DNA from: Sacculina carcini
Lineage: Eukaryota > Arthropoda > Thecostraca > Sacculinidae
NCBI GenBank assembly: GCA_916048095.2
Contig: OU696587.1
Coordinates: 669,252 to 733,251, forward strand
Length of the DNA stretch: 64,000 bases
Direction: 5' to 3'
Both the position numbers and the translations under genes were made by a program. Positions 1-11,456 of this stretch are shown one piece after another; the stretch's first letter is position 1; every line of letters begins with the position of its first letter. The notes under the pieces are model-generated. The model did no database searches, was not told the DNA's origin, and saw only the letters and a program-made list of their open reading frames with translations.

Positions 1-210
1 CCGACAGGAACATCACAGCGAGCAGGGAGTAGGCACAAATAGAAAAATGAAAACACGTTTGCAAACTGGAACATGCTAGATGGCCGTTGGCTATCAGATA
101 GCTCATCCGCCCTTGAACCAGGTTTTGTTTTTTTCCTGTCGGGTGTCTAGCCACCCTCCTCACTGCATTGACTTCAAGATCCAGACTCACTAATGTAAAT
201 GTGACTTAAA
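1..210. other. no gene recognised
   Basis: AT-rich sequence left of the first repeat module. I see no coding signal or repeat partner inside the window. Confidence 0.4.
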
Positions 211-685
211 TGGTGTATAAATATATCGCATTATGCGACAAATGTGAGTTTAGCTGCCTTACAGTTTGGTTCCGATATTATATTGGCGGGTTGAGAGAAA
301 AATATTGGTGGACCGCGTGTTTGGAACCCCTGGGTTAGATAATCTCAGTCTTCTGATTACAAATTATGATCGAATCAGTCTATTTTGTGATCACAAACTA
401 ATGAGTTGAATCACCTCAGACTAGGCTGAGTGCGGTCAAGATTGAATGGTTGGGTTGGGTTGGGTAGGTTTGACTCAGGTTATAATGGGTTTTAATGATA
501 GCGGAAAATATATAAATTTTAGCAATAAATATTAGAGCGGTAAAAGTAAGTTAGTGCTTGAGCAAATAATGTTGGGGAATCATGTTAAGTAATAAATATA
601 GTTTGGAAACATTCTGATGAAAAGATTTCATCATCTTTCATTGTTTGTTTCGTGTTTGTGTTCTGAATTATACCAAACGACGGGC

Positions 686-768
<83 letters not shown>

Positions 769-1100
769 GGGTTGAGGGATAATATTTGTCCTAATAAACA
801 AAACTATTCACATTTAGACTTTTCTATTGGTTAAGATATTTATAGGTTTCATTTCTTGCTTTTCAATTTGCATTCATTATATTTTATGCATTTATTATGA
901 ATTTCATTGTATGAATTGTTCCGCACGACGGGCGGGTTTAAAAAAAGTGTTTCCATTTTTTAGTTCATTTTTCAAATGGTTCATTTAAAAAAAGGTAATT
1001 TCTTTCTAAATATAAATGCTCCGCGGGCAGCAGCTATAGACAATAGAACGTTCAATTTCCCCTGTAGAATTAATCCATGCACAAAACCAATGGATTTGGC
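211..1100 (+). repeat. left arm of a long inverted duplication
   Basis: This stretch returns in reverse complement at 14160-14862 and 16338-16470, where the partner is split by a LINE. Shared landmarks include the run of TTGGG units near 450-475 (CCCAA near 14730-14750), the GATAATCTCAGTC phrase at 338 and the Helitron-type hairpin at 919. A (TA)n tract occupies 687-764 in this arm only. Confidence 0.75.
687..764. repeat. (TA)n microsatellite
   Basis: About 39 TA units directly after a degenerate copy of the Helitron-type hairpin. The partner arm at 14500 lacks the tract, so it grew or was lost after duplication. Confidence 0.95.
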
Positions 1101-1349
1101 TTCAAGATCCAGAACGGATCGTGTTCGAGTTCTGAATTATTCAGCACGACGGGCGGGTGTAAAAATGACCAAGGCGGACTGAGGGGAAATATTTTGTCGA
1201 AATAAAAATAATTAAACTTAGAATTTTTAATTGATTAATATTTTTATGAGAGTACCCTATTTCATTTTTAATTTTCCCTATTTTTTATGAATTGAATATT
1301 TTATTTCATGTTATGAATTGCTCCGCACAACGGGCGGGTTTTAATGCTA

Positions 1350-1350
<1 letters not shown>
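1101..1350 (+). mobile_element. Helitron-like module with 3' terminus
   Basis: The module has two hairpin motifs (1137 and 1318) and ends in TTTTAATGCTAG followed by T. A GC hairpin 10-13 bases before CTAG, with a T next to it in the target, is the accepted form of a Helitron 3' end. No Rep/helicase gene is present, so the copy is non-autonomous. Its right side abuts (TA)n. Confidence 0.6.
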
Positions 1351-1409
<59 letters not shown>

Positions 1410-1459
1410 GAGTATATATATAGGAGTGCAGACAACTGAACACTATATTGAAGAGAACA

Positions 1460-1535
<76 letters not shown>

Positions 1536-1541
1536 CAGATC

Positions 1542-1581
<40 letters not shown>
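1351..1581. repeat. (TA)n, a 39-bp PLE fragment, (TA)n and (TG)n
   Basis: (TA)n runs over 1351-1406 and 1461-1533, and (TG)n over about 1547-1580. Between the TA tracts, 1422-1460 is an exact reverse complement of 8411-8449, the truncated end of the PLE RT fragment. Apparent ORFs here that translate to Ile-Tyr or Thr-His repeats are microsatellite artefacts. Confidence 0.85.
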
Positions 1582-1582
<1 letters not shown>

Positions 1583-2498
1583 TGTGTGTTCACCATCCTT
1601 GGTCCATTTTCTATCAGCTAATACTCGGCCACCACTTGGCGTACCCGCTAACAATAAATACCATCACGTTGGAAATTTTCTTGTCTACACTTTAGATTAA
1701 ATTTTAAGTTTCAAAAATGAAACCAAAAAAAGTTATAGCGGTGAAAAGACAAAATGAACCCTGAAAAACGCGAAAATTTTGGTCAATTTTCTGAAGCCTA
1801 CTTCTCCTAAACCAGCAATGGTACAACTATACAAATTATACCACTGTGTAGAAATTTTTTTGTTCTACTCAACGAATTATAATTTATACCCAAAAATTGA
1901 ATATAAAACATGTAAAATGGAAAAAAAATCAATATACATTCAAAATTATATTTAAACTCCACGCGTCCGATTTTCTATACTTTTTTCTCTATTTCTCAAA
2001 AACTAATTATCACACATCTAAATAAATAATACCATCATGCTGGGAATTTTGTTATCTACAACACGGTATAATTTTTAATTTTCCAAAGTGTATTAAAAAA
2101 AGTTACGGCGGTGTGAAGTGTAAATGACAAAAAGGCAAAAAGGCAAAATTAGCAAAAATAACGTGAATATTTTGGTCAATATTTCGCTATCTATTCCTCA
2201 TGAGCCAGCAATGGTACAGCTATAAAAATTATACTATTATGTAGATAATTTTGTGTTCTATAAGAACATTTATAATTTGTACCCACAAATGATACAAAAA
2301 ACGTGTAAAATTGGCAAAATTCTCAAATACATCCAAAATTACACTTGAAAACCGGGCGTCTAAAATTAATTCATTTTTCTGCTATTTCTCAGTAACAATT
2401 TGTTATACATAAAAATAAAGTATACCATCGTGCTAGAAATCTTGTTTTCTACAATACGGTATAATTTGTAATTTTACAAGGTGTATCTGAAGGAAGTG
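1534..2498 (+). mobile_element. Helitron-like repeat A, copy 1 (truncated)
   Basis: It begins with an AGATCCT...(TG)n head and closely matches 4449-5360 in direct orientation and 18600-17700 in inverse orientation. The body is built from diverged tandem sub-units of about 320-380 bp, each holding phrases such as CCAGCAATGGTACA and TTACGGCGGTGT. Copy 1 is cut near 2498, where LINE sequence begins just after GTATCTGAAGGAAGT. Confidence 0.6.
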
Positions 2499-4038
2499 AT
2501 GGTGTATCTGGTGAACTGCACTCCAGCGTCTTCAAGCGAGTTGCGTGCTGCTGCTCGCAACATGAAGCTGGGCAGAGCGTCTGGCAGAGACGGAGTACCG
2601 ACCGACATGTGGCGCATTGATAGAATGTGTGACCTCCTTGTTCCCACCATAAATATTGAGATCGCTAATGCAGCACCTCCGGACGAGTGGCGAATCGCGT
2701 GTATAGCGCCGATCCCCAAGAAGGCAACCACCACATCAATGTCTGACTTTCGGGGGATATCGCTCCTGTCAGCAGCAGCCAAATTGTGCAACAGAGTGCT
2801 GCTGCTCAGACTGAGGCAGCGCATGGAATGTCTGCTGCTGACTCTTCAATCGGGCTTCCGCCCGCATCGCAGCACAACTGAGCAAATTGCCGCACTCCGA
2901 GTGTGCGTCGACACTTGTCTGGCCAGATGAAAAACCCTATGTATCGTTTTTATCGATTTCTCCAAGGCTTTCGATAGTGTCGATCGTGCAGCTCTGCAAA
3001 ACATCCTGCTGTGCTACGGCGTCGAACAGTCAATTGTCAGTGCTATAATGTCGTTGTACACTGACTCGCAGGCGGTCGTACGTACAGCGGACGGCGACAC
3101 AGACACATTCACCACACACTCGGGAGTGCTACAGGGTGACACACTGGCGCGATATCTATTTGCCGTGTGTATGGACTATGTGTTGCGGTGCAGTATGAAC
3201 GACACTGATGACTACACGGTGAGACGCCGACTTTGCCGCCGAAAGCCCGCCGTCAAACTGTCTGCGCTCGCCTATGCCGACGACGTTGCCCTGCTAGCCG
3301 ACACAGCGGAGTCAGCGCAGTCGCAGCTGAACAGGTTTGAGCGCGTCGCCGGCACAGTGGGTCTCAAGCTGTACCGCACCAAGTCGGAGGTGATGCACAT
3401 CGGAGACGACAGTGGGACCAGCAGTGTGAGCACGCTCGACGGCGCTGAACTGGATGTGTGCACTAATTTTAAATACTTGGGATGCCAAATTATGAGTTCG
3501 AGAAGTGCATACCGGCACAGACGGAGGCTTGCGTGGGTGGCAGCACGTCGTCCCAACACACTCTGGCTAAGTGAAGCGGCACCAGCAGTGAAAGTGCAGC
3601 TGTTCAAGGCGTGCGTGCAGAGCGCGCTGCTGTACAGCGGTGAGTCATGGACACTGACCCAGTCTCTCGCTGATGAGGTCGACGCTAGTCACCGTGCACT
3701 GCTGCGGTGTGCCGTCGGTGTCCGTTATCCTCCCTCCATCGACCATGTCAAACGACGATGTGTATACCATCTCACAGTGTCGACCCGCCACTCACACCCT
3801 TCGTGCCAGCAGACTGAAACTGTTCGGTCACACTGCCCGGCGACCTGAAACGCCTCTGGCTCTGGTGCTACACCCACAACATGAACCAACTGAGCCTTTC
3901 AGACGCGGCGGTGCCCTGAGGCGGACGTTCGTGACTCAACTGGTGGATGACATGACGAACAGCATCAACATGTCTGTCGACAACGCCTGGAGGATGGCTC
4001 AAGATAGACATCAGTGGGCAAAGCCATCCGTGATATAG
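2499..4038 (+). pseudogene. non-LTR retrotransposon RT, broken
   Basis: Reverse transcriptase of a LINE, which would copy its own RNA at a nicked chromosomal target. Read in order, the fingers and palm show SGRDGVP, a FRGISLLS block, GFRPHRSTTEQI, FIDFSKAFDSVDR, SGVLQGDTLA and the catalytic YADDVALLAD, followed by a C-terminal region with an AQDRHQW tail. The frame is broken by an in-frame TGA at 2928-2930 and by a frameshift near 3745, after which the C-terminal third continues in another frame to the stop at 4038. The endonuclease domain is missing, as expected of a 5'-truncated copy. The upstream start falls in Helitron-like repeat sequence. Clade not assigned. Sure that it is a LINE RT, and sure that it is dead. 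Confidence 0.9.
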
Positions 4039-4060
4039 TCTAGTGCAATATAAATGTATT

Positions 4061-4175
4061 CCTTGTGTGTGTGCGTGTGTGTGCGTGTGTGTGTGCGTGT
4101 GTGTGTGTGTGTGTGTGAGAGTATGTGAGAGTGTGTGTGCGTGTGTGTGTGAGAGTGTGTGTATGTGTGAGTGAG
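4061..4175. repeat. (TG)n-rich tract after the LINE
   Basis: An interrupted GT/GC/GA-rich simple repeat directly follows the LINE stop region and may be its 3' tail. 4176-4405 has no recognised feature apart from a short run of TTTTA units at 4258-4290. Confidence 0.8.
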
Positions 4176-4405
4176 TGATATCTATTAAATGAAAAATTAT
4201 GTCGTATAGGAATTGGAATTGACGTGAGTGTATGTGTATACCGAATTAATGCCTGATTTTTATTTTATTTTATTTTATTTTTATTTTTGAATGAATGTGC
4301 AATATGTCTTGGGTGTATGTGCGCTGTGTTACTGTGTGGTGATGGCTCGCCGGTCTTACTTTTACCATGTTTGATCGACATGCGAATATATATATATACA
4401 TATAT

Positions 4406-5870
4406 ATCTATATATATAAAAGAGATCCTCTGTGTGTGTGTGTGTGTGTCTGTGTGTTCACCATCCTTGGTCCATTTTCTATCAGCTAATACTCGGCCAC
4501 CACTTGGCGTACCCGCTAACAATATATACCATCACGTTGTAAATTTTCTTGTCTACACTTTAGATTAAATTTTAAATTTCAAAAATGAAACTAAAAAAAG
4601 TTATAGCGGTAAAAAGACAAAATGAACCCTGAAAAATGCGAAAATTTTGGTCAATTTTCTGAAGACTACTCCTCCTAAACCAGCAATGGTACAACTATAC
4701 AAATTATACCACTGTGTAGAAATTTTTTTGTTCTACTCAACGAATTATAATTTATACCCAAAAATTGAATATAAAACATGTAAAATGGAAAAAAATTCAA
4801 TATACATTCAAAATTATATTTAAACTCCACGCGTCCGATTTTCTATACTTTTTTCTCTATTTCTCAAAAACAAATTATCACACATCTAAATAAATAATAC
4901 CATCATGCTGGGAATTTTGTTATCTACAACACGGTATAATTTTTAATTTTCCAAAGTGTATTAAAAAAAGTTACGGCGGTGTGAAGTGTAAATGACAAAA
5001 AGGCAAAAAGGCAAAATTAGCAAAAATAACGTGAATATTTTGGTCAATATTTCGCTATCTATTCCTCATGAGCCAGCAATGGTACAGCTATAAAAATTAT
5101 ACTATTATGTAGATAATTTTGTGTTCTATAAGAACATTTATAATTTGTACCCACAAATGATACAAAAAACGTGTAAAATTGGCAAAATTCTCAAATACAT
5201 CCAAAATTACACTTGAACACCGGGCGTCTAAAATTAATTCATTTTTCTGCTATTTCTCAGTAACAATTTGTTATACATAAAAATAAAGTATACCATCGTG
5301 CTAGAAATCTTGTTTTCTACAATACGGTATAATTTGTAATTTTACAAGGTGTATCTGAAGGAAGTTACGGCGGTGTAGAGTCAAAATGTCATGTTGCCAA
5401 TTTGACAGCTATTATGCGCACTTGCGATTACACAGGAATATACTACTGTGTAGATAATTTTGTTTTCTACAAGATAAGCTATAATTCATACCCACAAATG
5501 ATACAAAAACGTGTAAAATTGGCAAAATTCTCAAATACATCCCAAATTACACTTGAACACCGGGTGACTAAAATTAATTCATTTTTCTACCTATTTCTCA
5601 GGAACTATTTGTCACACATAAAAATGAGTTATACCATCGTGCTAGAAATCATGTTTTCTACAATACGGTATAATTTGTAATTTTCCAAAGGGTATCTGAA
5701 GGAAGTTACGGCGGTGTAAAGTCAAAAGCACATATTACCAATTTGACAGCTATTATGCGCACTTGCGATTACACAGGAATATACACTGATTTAATTTCAC
5801 TGAAGTCCAATCACAATTTACGCACTTGCGATTACACAAGAATATACTACTGTGTAGAGAATTTTGTGTT
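4406..5870 (+). mobile_element. Helitron-like repeat A, copy 2
   Basis: It starts TCTATATATATAAAAGAGAT inside a TA tract and continues into (TG)n, consistent with the TC start of a Helitron placed at an A|T target. 4449-5360 is nearly identical to copy 1. Beyond 5360 it runs on through further diverged sub-units sharing TATTATGCGCACTTGCGATT (about 5411, 5751 and 5820). No transposase gene. Confidence 0.6.
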
Positions 5871-5929
5871 CTACAATATAAGTTATAATTTATTTAAAAA
5901 TGACTAATTTTTTTATCATAATGTTTTCA

Positions 5930-7340
5930 AAATGTATTTATAACTCAACATCACCATCTAGCATTAAAACCCGCCCTTTGTGCAGAACAATAAATAAAGT
6001 AAAATGAATATTGAATTAATAAAAAATGATTAGAAATTAAAAAAGAAAAAGTAAACCCATAAAAAGTCTTAACCAATAAAAAAGTCTAAATGTGAATTTT
6101 TTATTTTAGATGTGGCAAAATATTTTCCCTCGAACTGCCTCGTATTTAAACCCGCCCGTCGTGCGGAACTATAAATAGAATATAATGAATCAAAAAGCAA
6201 AAAGCTTATCCAATAGAAAAATATATATTTGTAAATTCTTGTTTTAATTATTCACGAATTTTTTTCCTCAACAGTGCTCAAGTTCACACCCATCCTTCGT
6301 GTGTAGTAATTCAGAAGTGTAACACTATCAAAACAATGAAACCTTCTGTCATCTCTATAATTCCAGATTTATGCGTCCGCTAAAACAGCATATTCATATA
6401 GTTGGCATTGCATGATATTACAACCCATATCCTTATGCAACTTAAGCTTATGCAACTTGAAATTAAACCAATTAAATTATACAGTAAAACTCAGTAGTTA
6501 ACTTTTTTCCCAGTAGTATTTTACCCGCCCGTCGGGCGGAACAATTCATGTGTAAATATTGAGGACAATAAAGCCTTTCTATTCAGTATAGTGTAGCATT
6601 AATTAAACTGTACCCAATAAAACCACACCATCCATGCTTGGAGCAAATATGATGCATTTTTAATTGTGGTTGTGCTTCAGTGAAATTTAATCGGTGTATA
6701 TTCCTGTGTAATCGCAAGTGCGCATAATAGCTGTCAAATTGGCAGTATGTCTTTTTGACTTTTCACCGCCGTAACTCCCTTCAGATACACTTTGGAAAAT
6801 TACAAATTATACCGTATTGTAGAAAACAAGATTTCTAGCACGATGGTATAATTTATTTTTATGTATAACAAATAGTTACTGAGAAATAGTAGAAAAATGA
6901 ATTATTTTTAGTCGCCCGATGTTCAAGTGTAATTTTGGATGTATTTGAGAAATTTGCGAATTTTACACGTTTTTTGTATCATTTGTGGGTATAAATTATA
7001 GCTTATCTTGTAGAACACAAAATTATCTACACAGTAGTATATCCCTGTGTAATAGCAAGTGCGCATAATAGCTGTCAAATTGGCAATATGTCCTTTTGAC
7101 TTTACACCGCCGTAACTTCCTTCAGATATACTTTGGAGAATCACAAATTATACCGTATTGTAGAAAACCAGATTTCTAGCACGATGGTATAACTTATTTT
7201 TATGTGTGACAAATAGTTCCTGAGAAATGGGTAGAAAAATGAATTAATTTTAATCACCCGGTGTTCAAGTGTAATTTTGGATGTATTTGAGAATTTTGCC
7301 AATTGTACACGTTTTTGTATCATTTGTGGGTATAAATTAT
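5930..7340 (-). repeat. inverted duplication, arm 1 (Helitron-like)
   Basis: 5930-6850 reads as the reverse complement of 9310-10230, including flanking phrases outside the CTAG terminus at 5953. It holds four hairpin motifs (5966, 6150, 6286 and 6520). The 6520 copy is the most symmetrical, CCGCCCGTCGGGCGG. 6690-7340 consists of two sub-units of repeat A in reverse. Confidence 0.7.
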
Positions 7341-7349
7341 AACATTTTA

Positions 7350-8379
7350 ATTACATTTTTTGGTTTTCAATTTGTATTCATTATATTTTATGGATTTGAT
7401 ATGAATTTTATTGTATCAATTGTTCCGCACGACGGGTGGGTATAAAAAAAGTGTTTTTTAGATAATTTTTTCCAATGGTTCATTTAAAAAAGGTAATTTT
7501 TTATAAAATAAAAATGCTCCGCGGGCAGCAACTATAGACAATAGAACGTTCAATTTCCCCTGTAGAATTAATCCATACACAAAACCAATGGATTTGACTT
7601 CAAATATGAATTTTATTGTATGAATTGTTCCGCACGACGGGCGGGTTTAAAAAAAGTGTTTCCATTTTTTAGTTCATTTTTTCAAATGGTTCATTTGAAA
7701 AATGTTTTTTTTTTTAAAATAAAAATGGTGTTCGAGTTCTGAATTATTCCTCACGTCGGGCGGGTTTAAATATGAGGCGGGTTGAGTGAAATAATTTTGT
7801 CAAAATAAAATTATTTTTAATGAAATTTAGACCTTTTAATTGATCAAGGTTTTCATGACTTTGCCTTATTTATTTCTAATTTGCAATTTTTTTATGAATT
7901 GCACCGCACAACGGGCGGGTTTTAATGCTATATATATACATAAAGAAGAAATTATCTGTCTGTCTGTGTATGTATGCTTGAATATGAGGTGACATAATTG
8001 CGCTGGTTCATGGTTCGCTGGTTCAATGATCAGGGGCTTCAAACGCAAACGAAGAGATGGCTCATTTTTATTAAATAAAAATGTCCCGCGGGCAGCAATA
8101 AAACGTTCAATTTCACCGTGTAGAATGAATTCATATACAAAACTAAAGGATTCGACTTCAATAACCAGAACGGATGGTGTTCGAGTTCTGAATTATTCCG
8201 CACGTCGGCCGGGTTTAAATATGAGGCGGGCTGAGTGAAAATATTTTGTCAAAATAAAATTAAAAATATTGAAATTTAGACTTTTTAATTGATTAAGGTT
8301 ATTATGAGTTTGCCTTATTTATTTTTAATTTGCAATATTTTTATGAATTGCTCCGCACAACGGGCGGGTTTTAATGCTA

Positions 8380-8380
<1 letters not shown>
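7350..8380 (+). repeat. Helitron-like module pair; inverted partner at 13385-14400
   Basis: It contains six hairpin motifs and two complete module ends: TTTTAATGCTAT at 7930 and TTTTAATGCTAG at 8380. One module begins with ATTATCTGTCTGTCTG at about 7948. The whole block is matched in reverse at 13385-14400. Open frames at 7866-8048 (minus) and 8026-8238 (plus) recur in both arms only because the DNA is duplicated; I do not regard them as genes. Confidence 0.65.
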
Positions 8381-8410
<30 letters not shown>

Positions 8411-8415
<5 letters not shown>

Positions 8416-9240
8416 CTCTTCAATATAGTGTTCAGTTGTCTGCACTCCTTTGAATCTGGAACGATTATCATGTCCTTTTTTGTATTGAGTGCACACTTTT
8501 TTCTTTAATGTATTTTTTGCGCTTTCCTTTTGCATTTGATTATGAATGCTGATGTGTATTTCAAATCCTGGAATACTTGTATGATCTTTTTCATTTCATT
8601 ACTGAGTTTTTCGGAACTACATATTCTCAGGGCCCTTAAGAACTCTCCTATAATCATTCCTGATTTCATTGACTCTGAATGACACGACAAGGCATGAATT
8701 TTGTCATTTTTGGCAGTCGGTTTCCTGTACACATCAAATACCATTTGAACATTTGCGTTGGATATTAGCACATCGAGAAATGAAATTGTTTCTTCTTTTT
8801 CATACTCTATTGTGAATTGTACATTTTCGCACACTCTGTTTAGCTCGTTCAACTTGATATTTAAATCAATTGATTTTGGCGCAATTACTAGCACGTCATC
8901 TACGTATCTAAGCCATACCGCATCTTTTCTTATGATGTTACGATACTGAGACATTTCGAGATTTTCTATGTACAAATTGGCTAGAATAGGACTCAGCGGT
9001 GAGCCCATTGCGAGTCCACTGTTCTGCGAGTATTCCTCATTCTGGAACGTAAAAGCGTTGAAATTCGAACACAACTTGAATAGTTCAACGAACTGTTTTT
9101 TGGCAATAGGTAGGTCTATGTTGAACTCATTTATTGCGCGTTCCAACAATTTCATCGCATCCATGTTATCTACGTTCGTGTATAGTGATTTTACGTCAAA
9201 ACTCGCCATAGTCATAGCGAGTAACGTGTGAACACCAGGC
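8411..9240 (-). pseudogene. Penelope-like element RT fragment
   Basis: Reverse transcriptase palm of a PLE. From the 5' side it shows SFDVKSLYTNV (first catalytic Asp), GLAMGSPLSPILANLYIE, and YVDDVLV (the catalytic Asp pair), then ISFLDVLI and YRKPTAKND. The reading frame runs from about 9232 to a stop at 8505-8507 and continues in frame beyond it to 8411, where RT-linker coding is cut off flush against (TA)n. The N-terminal part and any GIY-YIG endonuclease are missing. It is flanked on both sides by Helitron-like modules, so it landed in or was captured by that repeat array. Confidence 0.9.
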
Positions 9241-10230
9241 GAATAAATTTTATTCATTTTTCTACCTATTTTTCAGTAACTATTTGTCACACGTTAAAAT
9301 AAAATATACTATCGTGCTGGAAATTTTGTTTTCTACAATGCAGTATAGTTTTTTATTTTCCAAAGTGTATCTGAAGGAATTTACGGCGGTGTAAAGTCAA
9401 AAGGACATATTGCCAATTTGACAGCTATTATGCGCACTTGCGATTACACAGGAATATACACCGATTAAATTTCACTGAAGCCCAATCACATTCAAGAATG
9501 CATCATATTAGCTCCAGCATGGATGGTGTGGTTTTATTGCGTACAGTTTAATAAATGCTACACTGTACTGAATAGAAAGTCTTTATTGTCCTCAATATTT
9601 ACACATGAATTGTTCCGCCCGACGGGCGGGTAAAACACTACTGGGAACAAAGTTAACTACTGAATTTTACTGTATAATTTAATTGGTTTAATTTCAAGTT
9701 GCATAAGCGTAAGTTGCATAAGGATATGGGTTGTAATATCATGCAATGCCAACTATATGAATATGCTGTTTTAGCGGACGCATAAATCTGGAATTATAGA
9801 GATGACAGAAGGTTTCATTGTTTTGATAGTGTTACACTTATGAATTACTACACACGAAGGATGGGTGTGAACTTGAGCAGTGTTGAGGAAAATAACTTCG
9901 TCAATAATTAATACAGCAATTTACAAATTTATATTTTTCTATTGGATAAGCTTTTTACTTTTTGATTCATTATATACTATTTATAGTTTCGCACGACGGG
10001 CGGGCTTAAATACGAGGCAGTTCGAGGGAAAATATTTTGCCACATCTAAAATAAAAACATTCACATTTAGACTTTTCTATTGGTCAACACTTTTTATGGG
10101 TTTACTTTTTCTTTTTTAATTTCTAATCATTTTATATTAATTCAATATTCATTTTACTTTATTTATTGCTCTGCACAAAGGGCGGGTTTTAATGCTAGAT
10201 GGTGACGTTGAGTTATAAATATATTTTGAA
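9241..10230 (+). repeat. inverted duplication, arm 2 (Helitron-like)
   Basis: Reverse complement of 5930-6850, with hairpins at 9608, 9842, 9985 and 10165 and the terminus TTTTAATGCTAG at 10198. Sequence just outside CTAG (ATGGTGA..GTTGAG) is also shared with arm 1, so the duplication is larger than the Helitron-like module itself. A further relative lies at 16790-17880. Confidence 0.7.
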
Positions 10231-11148
10231 ACATTATGATAAAAAAATTAGTCATTTTTCATTGTTTTGTGTCAGAGTTCTGAATTATTCAGCACGACGG
10301 GCAGGTTTAAATATGAGGCGGTTTAGGCAAACTATTTTGTCAAAATAATATAAAAATATAGAAATTTAGACTTTTTATGGGTTTACTCTCTTCTTTATTA
10401 ATTCATATTTATTTTCGCTTATAAATTGAATACAGATTTAATGGTATGAATTGTTCCGCACGACGGGCCGGTTTATATGCTAGAATTTCCATTGTCTGTT
10501 ATGTGTTTGTGTTCTGAATTATTCCGCACGACGGGCAGGTTTTGAGTTTTTATTGGTGAACGTATATACAGGTTAAATTTTTTGCTTTTTTATTTGTATT
10601 CAGTTTATTTTATGGATTGAATATGAATTTTACTTTATTAATTGTTCTGCACGACGGACGGGTTCAAATCTATATATATATATATAAATATAAATGAAAT
10701 TATATATAAATATAAAAGAAATTATCTGTCTGTCTGTGTGCATGTATGCTTGAATATGAGGTGACCTAACTGCGCGGGCTCAATGGTATTGATCAGGGGC
10801 TCAAACGTGAACGAAGCGATGAATCATGTTTATGAGATAATAATCTCCCGGGGGCATCAACTGTAGACAATATAACGTTTAATTTCACCGTGTAAAACGA
10901 GTTCATATACAAAACTAACGGATTTGACTTCAAGGTCCAGAGCGGATCGTGTTCGAGTTCTGAATTATTCCACACGACGGGCAGGTTTAAATATGAGGCA
11001 GGTTCAGGGATAGTATTTTGTCAAAATAACAATACAATATAATTAAATTTAGACTTTTCAATTGATTAGGATTTCTATGGATTTACTATAATCTATTTGC
11101 AATATGTTGTTTTAATTTGCAATATGTTTACTAATTAAATATTAATTT
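10231..11148 (+). repeat. degenerate Helitron-like modules
   Basis: Five more hairpin motifs (10283, 10450, 10516, 10640 and 10960) spaced 66-320 bp apart, with a TATATA-AGAAATTATCTGTCTGTCTG head near 10720. No coding sequence. Confidence 0.6.
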
Positions 11149-11201
11149 AATTTTATGAATTGTAAACCCGCCCGTTGTGCGGGTTTACAATTCATAAAAT
11201 T
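11149..11201. repeat. perfect 23-bp inverted repeat
   Basis: Arms 11149-11171 and 11179-11201 are exact reverse complements around a 7-base spacer CCGTTGT. It looks like two Helitron-like 3' hairpin regions joined head to head. Confidence 0.9.
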
Positions 11202-11456
11202 ATATATATATGATGAAAAACGTATACTTCATCGGGCACAATTATTTATGTATTAGTACGACGTTTCGCCTCAACAAGGCTTTATCAAGTACTGTTTTAT
11301 AAAATACATCAAAAAGACGAGCCAAGAACACAACATATTTAGTAGATATAAATGAATATATACATTAAGACACGCGTATATGATTTTGACACACTTTTAA
11401 GTAAATAATATATAACTAACAATCGACAATTACATGCAATAAATATTACCATTAAA

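Noticed and set aside
450-476. Telomere-like TTGGG repeats (and CCAAC at 14730)
   Set aside because: Only about four imperfect units inside a duplicated repeat; too short for a telomere or interstitial array.
1301-1695. ORFs on both strands encoding Ile-Tyr and Thr-His repeats
   Set aside because: They are translations of (TA)n and (CA)n microsatellites; the same holds for those at 39226-39633 and 48188-48577.
7866-8238. Pair of ORFs repeated at 13526-13910
   Set aside because: Their conservation is explained by the duplicated Helitron-like DNA; they contain the hairpin and no protein motif.
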